Positions 57,902 to 64,000 of a DNA stretch of 64,000 bases are shown here, piece by piece (the first letter of the stretch is position 1; the number at the start of each line of letters is the position of its first letter). The notes beneath the pieces are model-generated. The model worked only from the letters and a program-made list of their open reading frames with translations, did no database searches and was not told the DNA's origin. The position numbers and the translations under genes were made by a program. Source of the stretch: Streptomyces pyxinicus (lineage in GTDB: Bacteria > Actinomycetota > Actinomycetes > Streptomycetales > Streptomycetaceae); NCBI RefSeq assembly GCF_024753135.1, contig NZ_JANUGP010000003.1, forward strand, positions 1 through 64,000, given 5' to 3'.

Positions 57902-58633
57902 ATGACCGTCACAGGCGCGGCCCCGCCGGACGTGCCGCCGAGCGCCCTCGCCGACACCCTGCTGGAGCGGTTGACCGGCGCCTACCGGACCGCGGCCGAC
58001 CCCGAACGCGCCGCCGCCATGCGGGCGTACATGAAGGACGTCGCCCCCTTCCTCGGCATTCCCACCCCGGCCCGCCGCGCCCTGTCCCGGACCGCGCAGG
58101 CCGGCACGCCGCGCCCCGACGAGACCGACTGCACCGCGCTCGCCCTGCGCTGCTGGGAGTTGCCCGAGCGGGAGTACCACTACTTCGCCGTCGACTATCT
58201 GCGCCGGTACGCGGGCCGTTGCTCCTCCGGATTCCTGCCGGTGGCCCGGCACCTGGTCACCACCGTGCCCTGGTGGGACACCGTCGACCTGCTCGCCGCG
58301 CACGTCGTCGGCGCGCTGGTCGCCGCCGACCCGGCGCTGACCGCCGACATGGACCGCTGGATCGCCGCCGACGACCTGTGGGTGGCCCGCACCGCCCTGC
58401 TCCACCAGCTGCGGTACAAGGAACACACCGACACCGAGCGGCTGTTCGCGTACTGCCTGCTCCAGTCCGGCCATCCCGACTTCTTCGTCCGCAAGGCCAT
58501 CGGCTGGGCGCTGCGCGAGTACGCCAGGACCGACCCCGGCGCCGTACGGGCCTTCCTGGACCGGGAGCGGGGCCGGTTCGCCCCGCTGACCGTGCGCGAG
58601 GCGCTGAAGAACATCGGGGCCGGGCCCGTCTGA
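57902..58633 (+). CDS. DNA alkylation repair protein (AlkD-like HEAT-repeat glycosylase)
   Basis: 243 residues of HEAT-like helices ([50 protein letters not shown]). AlkD removes N-alkyl purines; the Trp-Trp-Asp and Arg of the active face match WWDTVD and [11 protein letters not shown] 57902. Divergent from the DedA-like gene. Confidence 0.88.
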   Translation: MTVTGAAPPDVPPSALADTLLERLTGAYRTAADPERAAAMRAYMKDVAPFLGIPTPARRALSRTAQAGTPRPDETDCTALALRCWELPEREYHYFAVDYLRRYAGRCSSGFLPVARHLVTTVPWWDTVDLLAAHVVGALVAADPALTADMDRWIAADDLWVARTALLHQLRYKEHTDTERLFAYCLLQSGHPDFFVRKAIGWALREYARTDPGAVRAFLDRERGRFAPLTVREALKNIGAGPV

Positions 58634-58890
58634 CGTCCGCTTTCCTGGTAATTCGTTCGACGCCGGACGCGCCGTCGGCGAGACTCGACGCATGTTCCGG
58701 TACGCCTTCCTCCTCGCAGCATCCGCCGTCGCGGATGCGCCGAAGGCTGCCGTCCCGTTCCTCGTGGCCGCCGTCGACGGCGCCCGAAGCTGACCCTCTC
58801 CGGATCGTCCGGCGACCCCGCAGGGGGAGGGTCGGCCACTCACCGGGGTCCCGTATTCCCGTACGACCGGAGAGGCTCCGAGGTACACCC

Positions 58891-60063
58891 ATGTCCAAGA
58901 CGGCCTACGTGCGCACCAAGCCGCACCTGAACATCGGCACCATGGGTCATGTCGACCACGGCAAGACCACCCTGACCGCCGCCATCACCAAGGTGCTCGC
59001 CGAGCGCGGCACCGGCACCTTCGTCCCCTTCGCCCGCATCGACCGCGCCCCGGAGGAGGCCGCCCGCGGCATCACCATCAACATCGCGCACGTCGAGTAC
59101 GAGACCGACACCCGGCACTACGCCCATGTCGACATGCCGGGCCACGCCGACTACGTCAAGAACATGGTCACCGGCGCCGCGCAGCTCGACGGGGCGATCC
59201 TCGTCGTCTCCGCGCTCGACGGGATCATGCCGCAGACCGCGGAGCATGTGCTGCTCGCCCGGCAGGTGGGCGTCGACCACATCGTCGTCGCCCTCAACAA
59301 GGCCGACGCGGGCGACGAGGAACTGACCGACCTGGTCGAACTGGAGGTCCGCGACCTGCTCACCGCCCAGGGCTACCCGGGCGACGCGGTACCCGTCGTA
59401 CGGGTCTCCGGGCTGCGGGCGCTGGCGGGCGACCCGCGGTGGACGGCGTCCGTCGAGGCGCTGCTGGACGCGGTCGACACGTACGTGCCGATGCCCGAGC
59501 GGTACCTGGACGCGCCGTTCCTGTTGCCAGTGGAGAACGTGCTCACCATCACCGGGCGCGGCACGGTCGTCACCGGTGCCGTGGAGCGCGGGACGCTCCG
59601 CCTGGGCGACCGGGTGGCGGTGCTCGGCGCGGACGTGGAGAGCGTGGTCACCGGCCTGGAGACCTTCGGCAAGCCCATGACGGAGGCGCGGGCCGGCGAC
59701 AACGTGGCCCTGCTGCTGCGGGGCGTGCCACGGGACGCCGTCCGGCGCGGGCACGTGGTCGCGGCGCCCGGCAGCGTGCTGCCCGCCCGGCGGTTCACGG
59801 CGCGTGTCCACGTCCTGTCCGGGCGCGAGGGCGGCCGTACGACGCCGATCACCACGGGGTACCGGCCGCAGTTCTACCTCCGCACCGCGGACGTGGTCGG
59901 CGACGTCGACCTCGGCGCGGCGGCGGTCGCCCGGCCCGGGGAGACGGTGGAGATGACCGTCGAGCTGGGGCGGGAGGTCCCCCTGGAGACGGGGCTCGGG
60001 TTCGCCGTGCGCGAGGGCGGCCGGACCGTGGGCGCGGGGACGGTCATCTCCGTGACCGGTTAG
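58891..60063 (+). CDS. tuf3: Second, divergent elongation factor Tu (Tuf3-like)
   Basis: 390 residues, slightly shorter than housekeeping EF-Tu (about 397). GTPase motifs: GHVDHGKT (19-26), DMPGH (81-85, where canonical EF-Tu has DCPGH) and NKAD (136-139, canonical NKCD). Effector region reads [13 protein letters not shown]. Domains 2 and 3 are intact. Matches the stress-linked third EF-Tu of S. coelicolor by divergence and neighbours (AlkD-like gene, thiolase), from memory. ATG 58891 with AGAGGCTCCGAGG upstream. Its 3-prime end is partly duplicated just downstream. Confidence 0.85.
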   Translation: MSKTAYVRTKPHLNIGTMGHVDHGKTTLTAAITKVLAERGTGTFVPFARIDRAPEEAARGITINIAHVEYETDTRHYAHVDMPGHADYVKNMVTGAAQLDGAILVVSALDGIMPQTAEHVLLARQVGVDHIVVALNKADAGDEELTDLVELEVRDLLTAQGYPGDAVPVVRVSGLRALAGDPRWTASVEALLDAVDTYVPMPERYLDAPFLLPVENVLTITGRGTVVTGAVERGTLRLGDRVAVLGADVESVVTGLETFGKPMTEARAGDNVALLLRGVPRDAVRRGHVVAAPGSVLPARRFTARVHVLSGREGGRTTPITTGYRPQFYLRTADVVGDVDLGAAAVARPGETVEMTVELGREVPLETGLGFAVREGGRTVGAGTVISVTG

Positions 60064-60125
60064 GGCCGGCCGGGGTGGGCGGGGGCGGTCGTCTCCGTGA
60101 CCGGCTGGGGACGGCCGGGGCGGGC
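60041..60125 (+). repeat. 45-bp direct duplication over the tuf3 stop
   Basis: CGGTCATCTCCGTGACCGG begins at 60041 and CGGTCGTCTCCGTGACCGG at 60086; the following GGCCGGGG...GGGC segments also match. The second copy lies after the stop codon. Confidence 0.65.
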
Positions 60126-60208
60126 CCGGGTGCCGCGTCCGGGCGCGGCACCCCGCGCACCCCGCCCACCCCGCGCCACCTGGTCCCGTGGTCGCCGACA
60201 ATGGGCGG

Positions 60209-61054
60209 GTGAACGAATCGATACCCGTCCAGCGCGTCACCGACCACGGCACCGCCAAGCTCATGCCCGACGTCGACCGCCCGCGGGCCTGGCTGCTCAC
60301 GGTCGACGGGGCGCCGCAGTCGTACGTCGACCTGGACGACCCTGAGCATCTGGAGTTCGAGTACGCGCGGCGGCTCGGGCATGTGCTGGACGTCGTGGCC
60401 GGGCCGGGGCGGGCGCTGGACCTGGTGCACCTCGGGGGCGGCGCGCTGACGCTGCCCCGGTACGCGGCGGCCACCCGGCCCGGTTCACGGCAGGACGTCG
60501 TGGAGGCGGACCGGGGCCTGCTGGACCTGGTCGCCGAGCACCTGCCGCTGGCGGAAGGCGCGGGTGTCACCCTGCACGCCGCCGACGCCCGGGCCTGGCT
60601 GGAGTCGGCCCCGGACGACCACGCCGACGTGCTGGTCGCGGACGTCTTCGGCGGGTCCCGGGTGCCCGCGCACCTGACCAGCCTGGCCTACGCGCGGGAG
60701 GCCGAGCGGGTGCTGCGGCCCGGCGGGGTCTATCTGGCCAACCTCGCGGACGCGGCGCCGTTCGGCTTCCTGCGCTCCCAACTGGCCACGTTCGGCGCGG
60801 TGTTCGCCGAGCTCGCGCTGATCGCCGAACCGGGGGTGCTGCGCGGCCGGCGGTTCGGCAACGCCGTGCTCCTCGCCGCGCACCGGCCCCTCGACTTCGC
60901 CGCGCTGGCCCGCCGCACCGCCGCGGACGCGTTCCCGGCACGGGTCGAACACGGGGCGGCCGTACGGGAGTTCAGCGGGCAGGCCCGGCCGGTCGAGGAC
61001 GCGGACGCGGTGCCGTCACCCGAGCCTCCCGACGGCGCGTTCGGCATCGGCTGA
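60209..61054 (+). CDS. Spermidine-synthase-like methyltransferase-fold protein
   Basis: 281 residues. Class I methyltransferase fold seen in DLVHLGGGALTLPRYAA, VVEADRGLLDLV, ADARAWLESAPDD and VLVADVFGG. Resembles polyamine synthase family members but the aminopropyl-transfer residues cannot be confirmed. GTG 60209; GTG 60188 would add seven residues. Follows tuf3 by 145 bases. Confidence 0.75.
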   Translation: MNESIPVQRVTDHGTAKLMPDVDRPRAWLLTVDGAPQSYVDLDDPEHLEFEYARRLGHVLDVVAGPGRALDLVHLGGGALTLPRYAAATRPGSRQDVVEADRGLLDLVAEHLPLAEGAGVTLHAADARAWLESAPDDHADVLVADVFGGSRVPAHLTSLAYAREAERVLRPGGVYLANLADAAPFGFLRSQLATFGAVFAELALIAEPGVLRGRRFGNAVLLAAHRPLDFAALARRTAADAFPARVEHGAAVREFSGQARPVEDADAVPSPEPPDGAFGIG

Positions 61055-61084
61055 GCCGGCTGCCCCGTCCTTCGTGGCGGCCGG

Positions 61085-62233
61085 TCACTCGTTCGTCGGC
61101 GTCCCGTGCAGCCGTACGGTGCCGAGGATCTTGAGGATGGTCTGCTGGGAGACCTCCTCCTTGATGCCCTTGGCCCCGAAGAAGTTGAAGGAGACGAAGT
61201 TCTGCGTGGAGTTGCGGAAGCCGAAGGTGAGCGCCTTGCCGTCGGTGACACACTTGCCCTTGCGCGGGGTGTTCGTCGACCGGGCCCAGGCATAGCTGCC
61301 CTTGATGCCCGAGGCAGTGGTGAACGGGGTGGCCTTCTTGTCCCAGGAGAGGCTCTTCTTGTCCGGGTCGGTGTAGCCGCCGAACACCCACCAGGGCGGG
61401 TTCGCGAGCGCGATCTGGTCGGTGTTCTTCGCGGTGCCCGCCCCCTTGGTGCCCACCACGGCCAGCGGGGTGTCCTCGGTGCGGCCGTCCTTGTCGTCGT
61501 CGGAGGTGCACCACTTCGGCTGGTACTCCGCCGTGCCGGACATGACGATCGCCTTCTCCTTCTGGTTCTCGAAATCGAACCCGATGTAGAGACCCGGCGA
61601 CTGCACCTGCCAACTCGCGGGCACGTCGAAGGCGATGCCCCACTTGGCGTTCACCACGACCTTCCAGCCCGCGACGGTCGGCTTCTCCGTCTCGTTGCCG
61701 CGCGGATTGTCCTCCGGTCCCGAGGAGACCGGGTCGGGGCTGGGCTCGGTGGTGGGGGACTGGCCGGCCCGCTTGTCGTCCTTGCCGCCGTCCGCCTTGT
61801 CGTCCTTCGAGCCGCCGAGGACCAGGAAGCCGGTCACGCCGGCCGCCACGACGACCGCCGTGGCGGCGATGATCGCGATCAGCTTGGTGTTGCCGCCGCC
61901 GCCCTGCGGGGGCCCCGGGACGGACACGGTCGGGGGCTGACCCCACTGCGGCTGCCGGCCGTAGGGGTTGGGCTGCTGCTGCCCGTAGGGATGGGCGGGC
62001 TGCTGCCCGTACGGGGCCGGCCCCGGCTGCTGCTGTCCGTACGCTCCGGCTTGCGGGTACTGCGAAGCCCCGGGCTGCTGCTGGTACGGGTTGTGCTGCT
62101 GATAACCCGGCTGCTGGTACGGATTCGGCTGCTCCGGGTTCCGCTGTCCCGGGTTCTGCTGTCCCGGGTCCTGCTGTCCCGGGCCCTGCTGCGGGTTCTG
62201 CGCGCCCCCTGGCGGCTGCTGATCTGGCCACAT
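61085..62233 (-). CDS. Gln/Pro-rich single-pass membrane protein
   Basis: 382 residues. The N-terminal 140 residues are Gln/Pro/Gly/Tyr repeats (NPYQQ, YGQQQP), followed by one transmembrane helix (IAIIAATAVVVAAGVTGFLVL), a Lys/Asp-rich linker and an extracellular domain with WGIAFDVPASWQVQS and two cysteines. The low-complexity cytoplasmic part could mediate protein contacts. Function unknown. ATG 62233; an upstream in-frame GTG exists. Confidence 0.75.
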   Translation of the reverse strand: MWPDQQPPGGAQNPQQGPGQQDPGQQNPGQRNPEQPNPYQQPGYQQHNPYQQQPGASQYPQAGAYGQQQPGPAPYGQQPAHPYGQQQPNPYGRQPQWGQPPTVSVPGPPQGGGGNTKLIAIIAATAVVVAAGVTGFLVLGGSKDDKADGGKDDKRAGQSPTTEPSPDPVSSGPEDNPRGNETEKPTVAGWKVVVNAKWGIAFDVPASWQVQSPGLYIGFDFENQKEKAIVMSGTAEYQPKWCTSDDDKDGRTEDTPLAVVGTKGAGTAKNTDQIALANPPWWVFGGYTDPDKKSLSWDKKATPFTTASGIKGSYAWARSTNTPRKGKCVTDGKALTFGFRNSTQNFVSFNFFGAKGIKEEVSQQTILKILGTVRLHGTPTNE

Positions 62234-62361
62234 GGCCAGCAACCCTAGTGCGGCCAGGGACACGTTTCGGTCACCGGTCCTCGTCAGACGCGTAGCGATG
62301 CGCCGTGACCGTCGGCACAGCACCTGGTCAGCATCGGCTACTCGTGAGTAACCTATGGGTC

Positions 62362-62814
62362 ATGAGCGCAGACCAGATGTCGATCGGCGAGATGCTCGCC
62401 GCCACCGTGCCCATGGCCCGGACGCTGAACCTCCAGTTCCAGGAGACCACCCCGGACCGGGCCGTGGTCTCCCTGCCGGACCAGGGCGACTACCACAACC
62501 ACGTGGGCGGCCCGCACGCCGGCGCCATGTTCACGCTCGGGGAGTCGGCCAGTGGAGCCATCGTGCTGGCCGCGTTCGGCGACCAGCTCTCGCGCGCGGT
62601 CCCGCTCGCCGTGCGGGCCGAGATCGCCTACCGGAAGCTCGCCATGGGCGCCGTCACCGCCACCGCCACCCTCGGCCGTCCGGCCGCCGACGTCGTCGCC
62701 GAACTGGACGCCGGACAGCGCCCCGAGTTCCCGGTCGCGATCGAGATCTGCCGCGCGGACGGCGCGGTGACCTGCGAGATGACGGTCGTCTGGACGCTGC
62801 GTCCCAACAGCTAG
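62362..62814 (+). CDS. DUF4442/PaaI-like hotdog thioesterase
   Basis: 150 residues, hotdog fold with the HNHVGGPHAGAMFTLGESAS active segment. Probable acyl-CoA thioesterase; substrate unknown. ATG 62362 chosen for conserved N-terminus MSIGEMLAATVPMARTLN. Confidence 0.85.
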   Translation: MSADQMSIGEMLAATVPMARTLNLQFQETTPDRAVVSLPDQGDYHNHVGGPHAGAMFTLGESASGAIVLAAFGDQLSRAVPLAVRAEIAYRKLAMGAVTATATLGRPAADVVAELDAGQRPEFPVAIEICRADGAVTCEMTVVWTLRPNS

Positions 62815-62866
62815 GACCGAGCCCGCCCCGACGTTCGGCGGGGTGATGTGGCGCGGTCGCGCACGG

Positions 62867-62897
62867 GAGGCCGGCGGGGGATTCCCCGCCGGCCTCC
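62867..62897. terminator. Terminator after the thioesterase gene
   Basis: GGAGGCCGGCGGGG-GATT-type loop-CCCCGCCGGCCTCC, a 14-bp nearly perfect stem about 50 bases after the stop. Confidence 0.75.
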
Positions 62898-63283
62898 GGC
62901 GTGCGGGCCCTCCGCCGCCGTGGTGGGCCGGGTTCGCGCCACGGGGCGATGGTCATGTGGAATTTACAGACGAAGCCCCGCTGTCATGGAGCGTTGCGCC
63001 CGGGTGATCGCCCGGTGAAGCGCGTGTGCGCTTTGGTGGGGTTGTGGTGGTGTGCGGCTCGGGTGGAGCCGTCGTCACCCCTGACCGGTCAGGGCAATTG
63101 ATCGGGTTTCCGGTTCCTTGCGGGGAATTCGGGGTGCTGGCCGAATCGATGCCACCCCGCGCGAAAAGGACGCGGCGTTATTGACCCGTCAGTAACAGCT
63201 CGCTAGGTTCCGGTGCCTCGCACCAGAGCGTACCGCCGCACAAACCCCCCACCGTGCTGTCTCGCCCTATGTGCCGGAGCCTC
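62898..63283. other. 386-bp upstream region of the terminal large gene
   Basis: No gene seen. It contains a perfect palindrome at 63079-63094 and several AT-richer pockets (GTGGAATTTACAGACG near 62956; GGCAATTGATCGGGTTTCC near 63093) that could be promoter elements. Confidence 0.5.
63079..63094. promoter_or_regulatory. Perfect 16-bp palindrome
   Basis: CCCTGACCGGTCAGGG is self-complementary over all 16 bases and lies about 190 bases before the PfaD-like start. Suited to a dimeric repressor, identity unknown. Confidence 0.45.
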
Positions 63284-64000
63284 ATGACCTCCCCTGTGCG
63301 CGCCCATGACCTGATCCTCTGCCTCTCGCCCCTCGGCGCCCCCGACTCCGTCCTGGCCGCCGCCGCCTGCGCCGCCGGCGCGCTCGGCGTCCTCGACCTG
63401 GGCACCGGCGACCGAACGTCCCGCGAAGCGCTGTCCCGGCTCAGACGGACGGCACCCGGACCCTTCGGGGTGCGGGTGACCTCGCGCTGCGCCCTGACCC
63501 CCGGCGACCTCGACGGTGCCGTACCCGACACCGTGGTGCTCGCACCCGATGCCGCCTGGGCCATCGGCCAACTCGATCCCGGCACAAGGGGCTTGGCGGA
63601 GGTCACCGACCTCGCGCAGGCGCGGGCCGCCCGTCGTGCCGGCGCTCGGGGTCTCATCGCCCGGGGCGCCGAGAGCGGGGGCCGGGTCGGGGAGCTGAGC
63701 ACCTTCGTCCTACTCCAACAGCTACTCGCCGACGAGGAGTTGACCGGGCTGCCCGTGTGGGCCTGCGGTGGTGTCGGACCGCGGACCGCCGCCGCCGCGG
63801 TGGCCGGTGGGGCGGCCGGTGTGGTCCTGGACACCCAACTCGCCCTGCTGGCCGAGTCGTCGCTGCCCGAGCGGGTCCAGGCCGTACTGCGCACCCTGGA
63901 CGGCTCCGAAACCGTCGTACTCGGCGGACACCGGGTCCTGCGCAGGCGCGGCCCCGACGGACCGCAGCCGCCCGCCGACGATCCCGGCGCGGTCGCCGCC
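63284..64000 (+). CDS. PfaD/nitronate-monooxygenase-like N-terminus of a large, probably polyketide-synthase, gene (runs off the window)
   Basis: Open frame of 239 codons without stop to the edge. Residues 105-215 read as an NMO/PfaD TIM-barrel: AQARAARRAGARGLIARGAE, SGGRVGELSTFVLLQQLL and WACGGVGPRTAAAAVAGGAA, split, i.e. the FMN-phosphate-binding part. Residue positions N-terminal to this resemble a shortened barrel. Enoyl-reductase-like PfaD domains head large type I PKS proteins in some actinomycetes. ATG 63284 has CGGAG four bases upstream; ATG 63269 is an in-frame alternative. Confidence 0.65.
   Translation, partial: MTSPVRAHDLILCLSPLGAPDSVLAAAACAAGALGVLDLGTGDRTSREALSRLRRTAPGPFGVRVTSRCALTPGDLDGAVPDTVVLAPDAAWAIGQLDPGTRGLAEVTDLAQARAARRAGARGLIARGAESGGRVGELSTFVLLQQLLADEELTGLPVWACGGVGPRTAAAAVAGGAAGVVLDTQLALLAESSLPERVQAVLRTLDGSETVVLGGHRVLRRRGPDGPQPPADDPGAVAA

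Noticed and set aside
60064..60208. Possible small gene between tuf3 and the methyltransferase-like gene
   Set aside because: Explained by the 45-bp duplication and GC-rich spacer; no start with a ribosome site.

Overview
The window is very GC-rich, uses many GTG starts, has strong third-position GC bias and carries actinomycete gene families throughout. It is a chromosomal segment of a Streptomyces or very close relative. From memory (not searched here), the first 15 kb follow the order around the CDP-alcohol phosphotransferase / ManC / DUF881 / FHA / MerR / gcvP block of S. coelicolor, and much of that block is also shared with Mycobacterium tuberculosis Rv1822-Rv1832.

Layout. 0-15 kb holds a phospholipid synthase, a ManC-type nucleotidyltransferase fused to a degenerate phosphomannomutase domain, a DUF881-DUF1290-DUF881 membrane operon, a GarA-like FHA protein, two MerR regulators flanking a DUF151 nuclease, DNA polymerase IV with an unusual repeat tail, a PRC-barrel protein, and gcvP behind a tandem glycine riboswitch. 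14.7-19.3 kb is a molybdate locus: Mop storage protein, ModABC, a molybdopterin-domain protein and an HTH-TOBE regulator. 19.3-30.2 kb is accessory: an APC permease, small membrane and hypothetical proteins, a GCS2-family ligase, a CPBP protein, PhzF, and an overlapping DinB-domain / FGE-domain gene pair. A decayed universal stress protein gene and a deletion-inactivated phosphotransferase gene lie in the same stretch.

30,288-35,074 is a complete Tn7-like transposon with four genes (TnsA, TnsB, TnsC and TniQ-like), all joined by ATGA overlaps. It has TGAC...GTCA ends, phased 18-bp end repeats and a 5-bp target duplication TGCGG. It carries no cargo, and its TniQ has four Cys4 zinc-knuckle modules in tandem. 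This is the most notable system in the window.

35-49 kb holds a His/Gly/Pro-rich PadR regulator, a Clp-N protein, two EamA transporters (the second behind a 13-codon leader ORF), a PNPOx/MocR divergent pair with a palindromic operator, a LysR regulator, a PPOX enzyme, a Rieske lipoprotein, a HipA-like kinase with DUF3037 partner, two SDRs behind a clear sigma-70-type promoter, an oligopeptide-type binding lipoprotein and uracil-DNA glycosylase. 49-63 kb holds a TPR protein, a DinB-domain protein, a Gfo/Idh oxidoreductase converging on lnt, a DUF4291 protein, a frameshifted secreted-enzyme pseudogene, uppP, HxlR/thiolase, a DedA-like protein, an AlkD-like repair protein, a divergent second EF-Tu, a methyltransferase-like protein, a Gln/Pro-rich membrane protein and a hotdog thioesterase. 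The window ends inside a large gene that begins with a PfaD/nitronate-monooxygenase-like domain, probably the start of a polyketide synthase.

No tRNA, rRNA or CRISPR array was recognised.
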